Part shown: piece by piece, positions 15,815 to 23,788 of the stretch
How the letters are laid out: each line of letters starts with the position of its first letter
Numbering within the stretch: the first letter of the stretch is position 1
From: an uncultured Oscillospiraceae bacterium
GTDB lineage: Bacteria > Bacillota > Clostridia > Oscillospirales > Ruminococcaceae
NCBI GenBank assembly: GCA_934513685.1
Contig: CAKSWY010000006.1
Span: 1-64,000 of the forward strand
Reading direction: 5' to 3'
Length of the DNA: 64,000 bases
The notes under the pieces: generated by a model
What the model was told of the DNA's origin: nothing
Seen by the model: only the letters and a program-made list of their open reading frames with translations
The model's database searches: none
Translations under genes and position numbers: made by a program

Positions 15815-16729
15815 TCACTTCTGAATCTTCTCCACGCTCTCCACAAGGTAGGTCTGGCGGCGGAACACCATTTCCAGAATCAGGCTCAGGTACTTGATGA
15901 CGATGGCCAGAATGCCGAACACCCCGGCAAAGCCCACCGTCAGCACAAACATGGTGGTTACCCAGCCCTCCACAAAGCGGTGGCCGAAAAACACCACCAG
16001 CGTGTACACCAGCTCCAGCAGGGCCAGGGCCATCATGCCGGCGGCCACGCCGAAGCTCAGCTTAAAACCCGCGTTGGTGTACAGCACCAGGCTGTCCGCC
16101 GCCAGGGTCATGTCACCGGTGCGGCGGGCCATGGCCCCCTCAAAGGTCAGGGTGGCCTGGGCCAGGCCGCTGGCCGCATAGGCGGCCTTGCGGTAGGGCA
16201 GCCCCGGGCTGATGGCGTGCACCCGGTTGATGCCCCGGCGGCTCAACAGGCGGAAGGCATCGGTGGCGATGGGGTAGGCCGACCGGCTGAACCGGTTGAA
16301 CACCCCGTAAAAGGCCCGGCTGGCCAGTTTCTGGTGGCTGGGGCCGACGCTCACCACGTCGTTGCCCAGAAGCGCCGTCTCGTAGGCCTTCCAGATCAGC
16401 GCCGGGTCGTAGCACAGGTCTGCCGCGTCAAACTCATACACAAAGTCGCCGATGGCGCAGTCCTGCCCGGCGTTCATGCACAGCTCCACCCCCTGCGCCA
16501 GGCTCATGTGCAGCAGGGTCAGGGGTTTGGTCAGGTTCTGGGCGGCAAAGTCCCGCACGGCCTGGGCGGTGCCGTCGGTGCTGCAGTCGTCCACGGCGAT
16601 CAGCTCATACTGGGCAAAGTGCTCCTCCAGCTGGGCGCACACCGCCGCCAGAAACGGCGCCACCCGGGCCGCGTCGTTGCGCAGGTACACCACCGCCGAG
16701 ATGAAATTGCTCTCTTTTGCCTGGGTCAT
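15815..16729 (-). CDS. GT2-family glycosyltransferase with two C-terminal membrane helices
   Basis: 304 residues. The N-terminal domain is GT-A/GT2: VVYLRNDAARV starts the fold, then LIAVDDCSTDGT (nucleotide binding) and EFDAADL in place of the usual DXD. Two hydrophobic helices close the protein (about residues 225-250 and 260-290), the plan of GtrB/DPM1-like enzymes that load sugar onto undecaprenyl phosphate. That would provide a donor for the neighbouring GT-C protein. The acidic motif reads DAAD, as in many GtrB-like proteins. Start ATG lies two bases after the preceding gene's stop (17-base GAGG spacing is loose). Precise sugar unknown. Confidence 0.8.
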   Translation of the reverse strand: MTQAKESNFISAVVYLRNDAARVAPFLAAVCAQLEEHFAQYELIAVDDCSTDGTAQAVRDFAAQNLTKPLTLLHMSLAQGVELCMNAGQDCAIGDFVYEFDAADLCYDPALIWKAYETALLGNDVVSVGPSHQKLASRAFYGVFNRFSRSAYPIATDAFRLLSRRGINRVHAISPGLPYRKAAYAASGLAQATLTFEGAMARRTGDMTLAADSLVLYTNAGFKLSFGVAAGMMALALLELVYTLVVFFGHRFVEGWVTTMFVLTVGFAGVFGILAIVIKYLSLILEMVFRRQTYLVESVEKIQK

Positions 16730-16730
16730 G

Positions 16731-17843
16731 TTACAATACCTCGTCCAAATCGTATACGGTGTTGATCTTGCCCGAAAGCACGCTCACAAACACCGGCTCA
16801 TCGCTGTAGCGCCGCACCACCGTGGGGCGGGAATCGTCAATCTCGCTGGCCTTCAGAATCGGCTTCATGCTGAACAGGCTGGAATGGTACGCAAAGCCCA
16901 GCTCCGGGCGCAGATACTTGCGGGCCAGCTGGCTCATGTAGGGCCAGGCGCTGGCGGGCTTTGCCGGGCACTCGTTGCAGTTGTACAGGATGCCCGGGCG
17001 GCACCGGCCGCCGCTGCGCGCCTGGCAGTCAAAGGTAGGCAGCGGGTCGTAGCTGGTCACATGGGGGGTAAAGGTCACGCTGGTCAGGCTGTGCAGCCCC
17101 GTGCGGCCGAAGGGCATGATGGAAAAGAACGGCCCATCCATCACCGTGATGCCCACGTTTTTCAGCGCGTCGTTCACCGTGCACAGAATGATCTCGCACA
17201 GCTCATACTTGATGCGGAACGGCTCGTAGCCCAGCATGGCGTGCACGTCGTTCACCCCGGCGTAGGTGGCGTTGAGCAGGTACGGCGTCTCCAGCGTCTC
17301 GCCGCCGGTCTCCACCTGCCAGGCGCCGCCCGCTTTTCGGATGGCCGTGGGCGCGGCGGAATACCGCACCTCCACATTGGGCAGTTTGGCCAGCTCCGCC
17401 AGAAAATACTTCTTTAAAATCTGCGCGTCGTAGGTGTACTCCCGGGTCAGGAAGGCCCCGTCACACCGGCCGGGCTGGAAGTAGCGGTTCGGGTCCACTC
17501 CGTCGCACCGGATGTGAGCCGCGTCGCAGAACTTCTGGAACTCCGGCCCGGTGGTCCAGGAGAAATGGGCGCTGGTGGCGTACACCTGGTCGAAGCCGGT
17601 CAGCAGGCAGAAACCGTAGTCCTCGCAGAACCGGTCGAAATACTTGGCGCTCTTGATGGCGGTGGAATAGCTGCGGGGGTAGTGGTATCCCTGATGCACC
17701 CGGGCCTGATTGATGTAGGTGGCCCGCATAAAGGGGGCGGGGTCCCGCTCCAGCACCAGCACCCGCTGGCCCTTCTGGCCGCACTTGTGTGCCGCATACA
17801 GGCCATACAGCCCCGCGCCCAGAATGATCTTATCGTATGTCAT
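16731..17843 (-). CDS. FAD-dependent oxidoreductase (DAO-like) in a surface-sugar operon
   Basis: 370 residues. The start IILGAGLYGLYAAHKC is a Rossmann FAD site (GXGXXG), followed by LVLERD and a large substrate domain with unusual motifs such as NQARVHQGYHYPRS and a cysteine-rich patch near residues 275-292 (CQARSGGRCRPG, NCNEC). It resembles the DAO/glycine-oxidase superfamily without a clear subfamily. The NQARVHQGYHYPRS segment recurs, as far as I recall, in uncharacterised flavoproteins of polysaccharide loci. A weak AGGCGG precedes ATG at 17843. It sits between two GT2 genes and probably modifies a sugar or sugar-linked acid; the reaction is unknown. Confidence 0.7.
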   Translation of the reverse strand: MTYDKIILGAGLYGLYAAHKCGQKGQRVLVLERDPAPFMRATYINQARVHQGYHYPRSYSTAIKSAKYFDRFCEDYGFCLLTGFDQVYATSAHFSWTTGPEFQKFCDAAHIRCDGVDPNRYFQPGRCDGAFLTREYTYDAQILKKYFLAELAKLPNVEVRYSAAPTAIRKAGGAWQVETGGETLETPYLLNATYAGVNDVHAMLGYEPFRIKYELCEIILCTVNDALKNVGITVMDGPFFSIMPFGRTGLHSLTSVTFTPHVTSYDPLPTFDCQARSGGRCRPGILYNCNECPAKPASAWPYMSQLARKYLRPELGFAYHSSLFSMKPILKASEIDDSRPTVVRRYSDEPVFVSVLSGKINTVYDLDEVL

Positions 17844-17867
17844 GGCTTTGCACCGCCTTCGGCTTAG

Positions 17868-18689
17868 TTAGTTTGGGTTGTACCGCCCGGCCAGCGCCCG
17901 GAACAGGATCTTCAGCAGGTCAGCGTTGCCGCGCATACCCTTGATCTTGGTGGGGGTGGCCCCGGTTTTGGGGTAGGCGCGGGTCACGGGCACCTCGCAG
18001 GCCTTCAGGCCCAGCTGAGTGGCCCGGATGCTGAGATACGCCAGCAGCTCGTAGCCCACAAACACCTCCCGCAGGGGCTGCACCGCCGGGTGGGTCAGAT
18101 AGGCCCGGCTGTACGCCCGGTAGGCGTTGGTGGTGTCGGTGAACCACTGGCCCGCTGCCAGGCTGATGACCGGCGCATGGATGAGCCGCACCGCGGCGTA
18201 CCGGCTGGGCGGCGTGTTCACCGCCCGGCCGCCCTTGATGAAGCGGCTGCCCTGAATCAGGTCGTAGCCCTCTTTCAATTTGGCCAGAAACAGCGGCACG
18301 CTCTCGATGGAATCCTTGTTGTTGCCGTCGATGGTCAGCACGTCCTCGTAGCCCCGCTCCAGCGCCCAGGCAATGCCCATGCGCAGCTGGGCGCCCTGCT
18401 TGCCCGGGCCGGTTTTTACCAGCAGGGTGTTCACGCCCCGCCGGGCAAGGCCCGCCTGATCCATGCTGCCGTCGGTGCTGCCGCCGTCGCACAGGGCCAC
18501 ATCGCACAGGCGCGTCACCCCGGCCGCCGCGGCCCGGTCCAACTCGGCCAGAATGCGCTCCCCCTCGTTGATCACCGGGATGAGCAGGCAGTACCGGCTT
18601 TTCTTTTCGGCAAATTCCGCCTTGGTGTAGGCGGGCACCCCTTCGCGGTGCTCCACCGCCTGGGGAACAACGGGCACAAACTCGCTCAT
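17868..18689 (-). CDS. GT2-family glycosyltransferase (dolichyl-phosphate-sugar-synthase-like)
   Basis: 273 residues. GT-A fold with YCLLIPVINEGERI at the start, DVALCDGGSTDGSMD, and a second acidic motif in DVLTIDGNNKDS. No long C-terminal hydrophobic tail is seen, unlike the other GT2 in the operon, so it is a soluble or peripheral enzyme. The ATG at 18689 follows GAAGGAGGTATTCGGC and overlaps the preceding TIM-barrel gene by four bases, indicating coupled translation. It belongs to the same operon as the SDR, TIM-barrel and FAD genes. Donor and acceptor unknown. Confidence 0.85.
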   Translation of the reverse strand: MSEFVPVVPQAVEHREGVPAYTKAEFAEKKSRYCLLIPVINEGERILAELDRAAAAGVTRLCDVALCDGGSTDGSMDQAGLARRGVNTLLVKTGPGKQGAQLRMGIAWALERGYEDVLTIDGNNKDSIESVPLFLAKLKEGYDLIQGSRFIKGGRAVNTPPSRYAAVRLIHAPVISLAAGQWFTDTTNAYRAYSRAYLTHPAVQPLREVFVGYELLAYLSIRATQLGLKACEVPVTRAYPKTGATPTKIKGMRGNADLLKILFRALAGRYNPN

Positions 18690-19474
18690 ACTTCGCCGAA
18701 TACCTCCTTCACGTATTCCAGGCAGGCCGTCAGGGTATCCATGTCCTGGGCCTTCATCTCCACCGAGACAAAGCCCCGGTAGCCCACGGCCCCCAGCAGG
18801 AGGGCCAGCTGTTTGTGGATGGGCCGGGGCTGAATGGCCCCAAGGCCCGGCTCACTGATGTGGATGTGGCTCACATACTTCATGTCCAGAGCAAAATCCT
18901 CCGGATGTTCGCCGTTGGCGATCATGGTGCCCACGTCCAGATTCACCGCCAGGCCCGGCAGGCCCAGCTTTTTCACCAGCCGGAAGGCCTCCCGGGTGGT
19001 GTTCAGGTAGTTGGTGTTGTAGATGGGCGGATTGGCCTCCAGCGCCAGCCGCACCCCATTGCGGGCGGCCTCCACCCCCAGCCGAGCAAAAAAGCCCTCG
19101 GCCTCTTCGGGGGTGTGCCCTTCGGGCACCGCCCGCTGGCGGGGGCAGCCGAACACCAGGCTGCCGCACCGGCAGGCCCGGGCAAACTGATAGGCTTCGC
19201 CGGTGTACTCCTCCAGCCGGGCGGCGTCGGCCGCGTCAAAAATGCTGCCGCTCCGGCCGTACCAGATGCTCTGCATACTGGGAATGACAAACCCATACTT
19301 CTGGTACATCACCCCGGCAAACAGGGCCGCGCCGTTCAGGCAGTCGTAAGGGTCTTGCGGAAAAATGCGGGTGGGGGCGATCTCCAGGCCGGTGTAGCCC
19401 AGCTCCTTCATCTTGCCCCAGGCGGCTTCATCGTCCGCCGCCGCCCAGCACAGGTTTGAGGCTGCCAGCTTCAT
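18686..19474 (-). CDS. sugar phosphate isomerase/epimerase-like TIM-barrel protein
   Basis: 262 residues. Belongs to the AP-endonuclease-2-like TIM-barrel superfamily (IolE/IolI, xylose isomerase-like): GYTGLEIAPTRIF near the start, LALEANPPIYN, VNLDVGTM, YVSHIHISEPG and FVSVEMKAQ supply the metal-binding acidic and histidine residues (E, D, H, E) usual for the family. ATG at 19474 directly follows the SDR stop codon, with AAAGGATGGACC before it. It is the second gene of the operon, between an SDR protein and a GT2. An isomerase or epimerase of a sugar intermediate is likely, but these folds have many substrates. Confidence 0.8.
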   Translation of the reverse strand: MKLAASNLCWAAADDEAAWGKMKELGYTGLEIAPTRIFPQDPYDCLNGAALFAGVMYQKYGFVIPSMQSIWYGRSGSIFDAADAARLEEYTGEAYQFARACRCGSLVFGCPRQRAVPEGHTPEEAEGFFARLGVEAARNGVRLALEANPPIYNTNYLNTTREAFRLVKKLGLPGLAVNLDVGTMIANGEHPEDFALDMKYVSHIHISEPGLGAIQPRPIHKQLALLLGAVGYRGFVSVEMKAQDMDTLTACLEYVKEVFGEV

Positions 19475-20395
19475 TCAGGTCCATCCTTTCATAAAGGCGG
19501 CGATCTCCGCCAGTTCCTCTTCTTTCGTGCACAGGTAGCCGCCCTGCCCGCCCAGCAGCGCCGCGTGGCGGCTGCGCAGGTCGTAGTCAAAGGGGGCGGC
19601 GGCCAGATGGTTCTGCCAGGCGCCCCCGGTCAGGTGCGCATACACCTCGGCGGCGCTCACCGGCGGCGGGGTCAGGTTCAGCACCGTCAGGCCCGCGGCC
19701 AGGGCGGCTTCAATGTCCCGCCACAGCCGGGCCAGCGGGTAGAACTGGTACTTCGACCGGCTGTCGGTAAAGGCCAGGGCGTTCCAGTCGTTGGCCGCAA
19801 AAAAGGCCCGCAGTTCGGCCGCGTCCACCCGGCCGCTCAGCCGATAAAAGCCGTTCTGGCCATCTTCATAGCCTGTGGCCACCAGCGCGCTTCTGGCCGC
19901 CAGTTCCGCGTACTTTTCCGGCTTCAGCAGCGCGGGGGTCAGGGTGTGCAGGTCGTATAAAAAGTTCTTTTTCAGCCCCTTGCCGTACAGGGCGGGCAGC
20001 CGCACGATCATCGCGTCGGGGAAGTCCTCCCGCACCCACTGTTCCAGCTGCAGCCGGTTGGCCCCATAGGGGGGCAGGCCCTCGGTCTCCATGGGGCTTT
20101 GCTCGTCCTTGCCCCGGCTGTCCCGATACACGGCGATGGAGGAGATGAGCACCAGCCGCCGGGGGGCCAGCCGGCGCAGATTCTCCCGGGCGGCGGCCAT
20201 CACGGCCAGGTCGGCCGCCGGGTCCCGGTTGGCCAGAAACATGGCCGCGGGCACCCCGGCGTACACCACCAGCTCGTTGCGGCGGCCGAAGCCCTCGGCC
20301 ACATCGGTGGAGTGGTAGGCAGCTTCAAAGGTGTGGGCGGCCATCAGGTTGCCCCCCACAAAGCCGGTGCTGCCCACCAGAACAGACTGTGCCAT
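19475..20395 (-). CDS. NAD-dependent epimerase/dehydratase-like SDR protein
   Basis: 306 residues. Extended SDR fold: VLVGSTGFVGGNLMA is the NAD-binding glycine motif, and LVLISSIAVYRD with PYGANRLQLE gives the catalytic S-Y-X3-N/K region (lysine replaced by N-R in the YGANR sequence, so YXXXK is imperfect). It is therefore either a diverged dehydrogenase or a binding protein. ATG at 20395 follows GGAGGGATACATACC. It is the first gene of the operon starting at promoter 20503-20531 and is followed without gap by the TIM-barrel gene. Confidence 0.75.
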   Translation of the reverse strand: MAQSVLVGSTGFVGGNLMAAHTFEAAYHSTDVAEGFGRRNELVVYAGVPAAMFLANRDPAADLAVMAAARENLRRLAPRRLVLISSIAVYRDSRGKDEQSPMETEGLPPYGANRLQLEQWVREDFPDAMIVRLPALYGKGLKKNFLYDLHTLTPALLKPEKYAELAARSALVATGYEDGQNGFYRLSGRVDAAELRAFFAANDWNALAFTDSRSKYQFYPLARLWRDIEAALAAGLTVLNLTPPPVSAAEVYAHLTGGAWQNHLAAAPFDYDLRSRHAALLGGQGGYLCTKEEELAEIAAFMKGWT

Positions 20396-20502
20396 GGTAT
20401 GTATCCCTCCGTTTGCCGCCGGTGCTTTCTCGGGGCCACAGGTGCGGCGCTGCTTCCGGCGCAGGCAGAATGCCGCACATTGCCCATACTTATACAGATA
20501 TC

Positions 20503-20531
20503 ATTATAGCGTACCACCCCCTAAAAGGCAA
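20503..20531 (-). promoter_or_regulatory. promoter of the 20395 to 9419 operon
   Basis: TTGCCT (20526-20531), a 17-base spacer and a perfect TATAAT (20503-20508) on the minus strand, about 110 bases before the SDR gene. Confidence 0.7.
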
Positions 20532-20563
20532 CGAAAAAGGGGGCGGCCCCGGCAGCAGCAAAA

Positions 20564-20590
20564 AAGCCTTCCCCTCGAGGGGAAGCCTGA
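20564..20590. repeat. palindromic intergenic repeat with CCTTCCCCTCGAGGGGAAG core
   Basis: A near-perfect palindrome around GCCTTCCCCTCGAGGGGAAGC with an A run on its left. On the minus strand it would read as a hairpin followed by TTTTTT, so it can also work as a terminator. A partial copy (TTGAGGGGAAGCC) sits at about 53953-53966. It is the type of short palindromic repeat scattered through intergenic DNA in gut Ruminococcaceae. Confidence 0.5.
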
Positions 20591-20610
20591 CTTCCAGCCC
20601 CCGCGCAAAA

Positions 20611-20652
20611 AAAGCCAGAGCGGCAGCACGATGCTGCCGCTCTGGCTTTTTC
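20611..20652 (-). terminator. terminator of the M23 peptidase gene
   Basis: A 16-to-17-base perfect hairpin (AGCCAGAGCGGCAGC and complement) lies between T-rich ends on both strands, about 30 bases after the peptidase stop codon. It can work in both directions. Confidence 0.8.
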
Positions 20653-20684
20653 ATAATTCATACCAACTAAACCTTGCCGCCTGC

Positions 20685-21401
20685 TCACCCCAGCACCGTC
20701 TCGGGGTCAATGCAGCTGCCGTCCTGCCGGATCTCAAAATGCAGGTGGCTGGGCAGTTTGGCCTCGGCGGGCACCCGGCCCACCTTGCCCAGCACGTCCC
20801 CCGCGTGTACCTCATCGTCGGCCTGCACCGCCGGGGCCTCCAGCCCCTGGTAGCGGTACACCCGGCTGCCGTCTGACACTTCCACCGTCCAGCCCCACAC
20901 CGCATCCTGATACACCGCGCTCACCTGGCCCAGGGCGGCGGCCTTCACCGGCTCGCCCGCTTCGGCGGCCAGGTCCACCCCGTTGTGGGTGCGCCAGTCG
21001 CCCAACGTTTCGTTGTACACCAGCTCATCCCCGCTGAAGGCCGCGAGCATCTGCCCAGGCACCGGCCAGGCAGAGGAGACTTCCGGCGAGGCGGCCTGCT
21101 GCCCAGAGCCTTCCGGCCCGCCGGAAGGCGAAGAAGAGGTAGCCTCCGGCAAGGAGGAAGGGGAGGACCCGCGCAATTCGTCCGGCTCGATGGGCACATT
21201 CTCGGCGCTGCGCTCCACCGGCAATTCCGGGGCATCCCATACAAACTCCTCCTCGCTGCTGCTTTGGCTCTCCGCCGTTCCGTTCAGGCGGCCGACCACC
21301 GTGCGGATGGCCCACACACTGGAGGCTGCCGCCGCCAGAATGCAGGCCAGCAGGGCCAGATAAAAACCCTTTTCCCGAATAAAGGATGTGAACCGTTTCA
21401 T
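20685..21401 (-). CDS. membrane-anchored M23 peptidase-like protein (SpoIIQ/LytM type)
   Basis: 238 residues. A short cytoplasmic N-terminus (MKRFTSFIREKG) leads into one transmembrane helix (about 15-35), then a serine-rich linker to about residue 125 and a C-terminal LytM/M23 domain. The domain keeps HNGVDLAA (H and D zinc ligands) and HLHFEI (the HXH motif), so it may be catalytically active, unlike the degenerate Bacillus SpoIIQ. One TM plus one M23 domain is the layout of SpoIIQ-like sporulation proteins and of some envelope hydrolases. I chose ATG 21401 (GGAG eight bases upstream). Monocistronic; either a sporulation or a cell-wall role is possible. Confidence 0.8.
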   Translation of the reverse strand: MKRFTSFIREKGFYLALLACILAAAASSVWAIRTVVGRLNGTAESQSSSEEEFVWDAPELPVERSAENVPIEPDELRGSSPSSLPEATSSSPSGGPEGSGQQAASPEVSSAWPVPGQMLAAFSGDELVYNETLGDWRTHNGVDLAAEAGEPVKAAALGQVSAVYQDAVWGWTVEVSDGSRVYRYQGLEAPAVQADDEVHAGDVLGKVGRVPAEAKLPSHLHFEIRQDGSCIDPETVLG

Positions 21402-21781
21402 CTTGCATGCTCCGTTCCCGGCGGCCGGTGGCCGCCGCCTTTTCGTTGCTGACAAGCATAGTTTGCATCGGCCCGGGCGGGAATATTCAGGCCTTCGCCG
21501 GTTTTGCGGTTCGATTTTGAATGAGTTTGCCCCGCCGGGCCTGTTTTTGCGTCCGCAGCGGGCCGGGACGGTCAGGTTTTCCACAAAGTACGCCTCAAAT
21601 GGTTGAAAAAAGAGCCGCCCGCCGGGGGAACTTTGCCATGTGTCCAATGCCGGTCGCCCGGTATCCGAACACATCGCGCTCCCTCGAAGAGCAGCTCATT
21701 TTTTACAGCGTTTGCAGCGCAAACGAAAGCAAAATGAAAATCAAAAGCAGCAGCACTGAACCCGGCAGCCCAATCTCGCGC
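21402..21781. other. intergenic region between thrE-like and M23 genes
   Basis: About 380 bases. I see no convincing promoter for the peptidase gene and no recognisable RNA. The right part is more AT-rich and contains a weak GTTTGC/GCAAAC hairpin near 21710-21725 that might end the ThrE-containing transcript. Confidence 0.3.
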
Positions 21782-22219
21782 TCACTGGCTGCGCCGGTTG
21801 CCCATGGGCAGGCTCAGCACCAGCGTAATGCCCAGCGCAATGGCCACGGCCACCTTCACGGTTTCAATGCCCTTCTGCACCATCATGCCGCTGAAGCCGA
21901 AGATGAAGTAGTAGGCGGTGTAATAGATGCCCGCGCCGGGCACCAGCGGGAAGATGCCGCACAGCAGGAACACCGTCACCGGGGCGCGGCGGTAAATGGC
22001 GAACAGCCGCGCCAGCAGCGTCAGGGGCAGCGCGCCCAGAAAGCTGGCGGCGGCCACGCTGCACCCGGCCTCCACCGCCAGGCAGTAGGTCACCCAGCCC
22101 GCTGCGCCGGTGATGGCGCAGGCCAGATAATGGCGCTTTTCCACCTGAAACAGCGCGCCGAAGGTGGCGCTGTCGCCCGCGGCCACCAGCGTCTGCAAAA
22201 GCAGCTTGCCCAACGTCAT
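21782..22219 (-). CDS. ThrE-type exporter, C-terminal half (DUF3815/ThrE_2)
   Basis: 145 residues with about five membrane helices. It corresponds to the small DUF3815/ThrE_2 half of threonine/serine exporters (YjjB-like), whose partner is the larger ThrE half encoded immediately upstream. FQVEKRHYLACAITGA and the GIFPLVPGAGIYYT segment fit the family. ATG at 22219 overlaps the stop of the larger subunit by four bases (ATGA), so the two are translationally coupled. Last gene of the nonulosonate operon. Confidence 0.85.
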   Translation of the reverse strand: MTLGKLLLQTLVAAGDSATFGALFQVEKRHYLACAITGAAGWVTYCLAVEAGCSVAAASFLGALPLTLLARLFAIYRRAPVTVFLLCGIFPLVPGAGIYYTAYYFIFGFSGMMVQKGIETVKVAVAIALGITLVLSLPMGNRRSQ

Positions 22220-23001
22220 CGCGCACCACCTCCCAGTACAAAGGCCCAGGCCATCAGCGCCAGGCCCACGCCGCAGGCAATGCACCCGGCGGTGAGCAGC
22301 GCATCGATCAATCGGATGGTGCCTGAGAGGTAGTCGCCGCTGATGAAATCCCGGATGGACATGGTCAGGGCCACGCCGGGGGTCAGGGGCATCAGCGCGC
22401 CGATGGTGGGCGGGTTCTGGTTCAGGCCCGGCAGCACCAGCCCGATCAGCGTGACCACCGACACCACCAGCGCCGCCCCGGCCAGGCGGCTGAAAATGCG
22501 GTTGATGCCGGTGCGGGCCAGCCACAGAAGCAGCGCCTGCACGCACACCCCCGCAATGCTGGCGGCAACGGCCTCCAGCGGGCCGCCGCCGAACATCACG
22601 CCGGCGCAGGCGCAGCCGATGCCGCAGGCCAGAATCTGCTTCCAGTCCTCCAGCTCCGGCAGGTGTCTGATCTCATCCAGGCGGCAGCGGGCCTGGGCCA
22701 GGCTCACCCGGCCGGCGGCCGCCTGGCGGGAAAGCTCGTTCACCGCCGCCACCCGCGTCAGGTTCACCGAGGAATTGGGCACGTTGCGCACCCCGCCGGG
22801 CAGGCTGTGCTCCAGCGGCACGGCGATCACGCCGTTGGTCAGCACATAGGCCTGCAGCTCGCCGGTGCCGAAGGCCCGGAACAGGATCTCGGCGGTCTCC
22901 TGGGCGCGGCTGGTCTCCGCCCCGCTGGCCAGCAGCAGGGCGGCGGCGTCCGCCGCAAGGGTCAGAGCTTCCTGCGAACGCAGGTTCTGGCTGTCATCCA
23001 C
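22216..23001 (-). CDS. ThrE-type threonine/serine exporter, N-terminal half
   Basis: 261 residues. The ThrE/YjjP family: a soluble N-terminal domain (AALLLASGAETSRAQET, ITPLV-like segments) followed by about five helices with TPGVALTMSIRDFISGDY, the conserved part. Exports small amino acids in Corynebacterium; substrate here unknown. The best start is a GTG at 23001, with AGGAGG six bases before it, which overlaps the end of the legF-like gene by eight bases. An ATG further upstream would run into legF. Pairs with the next gene to form the split exporter. Confidence 0.85.
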   Translation of the reverse strand: MDDSQNLRSQEALTLAADAAALLLASGAETSRAQETAEILFRAFGTGELQAYVLTNGVIAVPLEHSLPGGVRNVPNSSVNLTRVAAVNELSRQAAAGRVSLAQARCRLDEIRHLPELEDWKQILACGIGCACAGVMFGGGPLEAVAASIAGVCVQALLLWLARTGINRIFSRLAGAALVVSVVTLIGLVLPGLNQNPPTIGALMPLTPGVALTMSIRDFISGDYLSGTIRLIDALLTAGCIACGVGLALMAWAFVLGGGAR

Positions 23002-23758
23002 GAATGGCCTCCTGTACAGCGGCAAAGGTCGGGTAGTGGTGATACAGGTGGTCTGCAATGACCTCCATCAGCAAAAAGTCGTCCTCGCTGTCAATGTCCA
23101 GCACACCGGTGTCCATCATCTGGGTCACGTAGGTCTTGGCGTCCCAGATGCTGTGAGTGGCGTTGTTGGCCAGAAAATCCCGCCGGTACACATAGATGCT
23201 GGCGTTCACATCGTAGAACACCGGGGCCTGCTGGCGGGCGGTGAACCAGTCGCTGGCAATGCCCTTTTCGATGTGGTCGCCGCAGTCCTTCACCATGTTG
23301 AAGCAGGGGTTGCGGCGGCTCTCGGTCACGCTGTACACCAGATCCAAATCGTCCCGCTCGTCCTTCATCTTGTAGGCGGCGGCCAGGTCCTCGGCGGTGC
23401 GCAGGGGGCTGGTGATGTCCAGATCCATCACATAATCGTATTTGCAGCCGTTCTTTTCTTCCATGCGGGTCAGGCTGTCCTGAATGACGGCCATCTTGGG
23501 CACGGTGTCGCCGCCCAGCTCCTCGCACCGGGGCAGGAAGGTCACCTCGGGGTACTTGTCCGCCACCAGCTTCGCCAGATCGGCGCTGTCGGTGTTCAGG
23601 GCAATGTCCGCCTTCACCTCCGGGTGGGCGGCCAGAAACAGCCCCGCCGCGGCCAGCGAATAATACACCAGCGGCTTGCCGCAGAAGGTTTTCAGGTTCT
23701 TGTTCTTAAAGCCCTTGCTGCCGGCCCGGCCGCATACGGTAATCAGCAATTTTTTCAT
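22994..23758 (-). CDS. legF: acylneuraminate/legionaminate cytidylyltransferase (NeuA/LegF-like)
   Basis: 254 residues. Activates a nonulosonic acid with CTP to CMP-sugar. GRAGSKGFKNKNLK is the nucleotide-binding loop of the family, NTDSADLA and DLDITSPLRTAEDL carry the acidic metal-binding residues, and SRRNPCFNM fits the sugar site. Start ATG at 23758 with AGGAGG upstream. Its neighbours (LegG-, LegI-, LegC- and LegB-like proteins) make legionaminic acid the most likely substrate, rather than sialic or pseudaminic acid. Overlaps thrE by eight bases. Confidence 0.85.
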   Translation of the reverse strand: MKKLLITVCGRAGSKGFKNKNLKTFCGKPLVYYSLAAAGLFLAAHPEVKADIALNTDSADLAKLVADKYPEVTFLPRCEELGGDTVPKMAVIQDSLTRMEEKNGCKYDYVMDLDITSPLRTAEDLAAAYKMKDERDDLDLVYSVTESRRNPCFNMVKDCGDHIEKGIASDWFTARQQAPVFYDVNASIYVYRRDFLANNATHSIWDAKTYVTQMMDTGVLDIDSEDDFLLMEVIADHLYHHYPTFAAVQEAIRG

Positions 23759-23788
23759 CCGATGACTTCCTCCTTGCATTCGGTTCGC

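Noticed and set aside
21715..21790. Short hydrophobic frame (about 17 residues) after the ThrE small subunit
   Set aside because: Its only start is a GTG without ribosome-binding site; more likely the non-coding end of the transcript.
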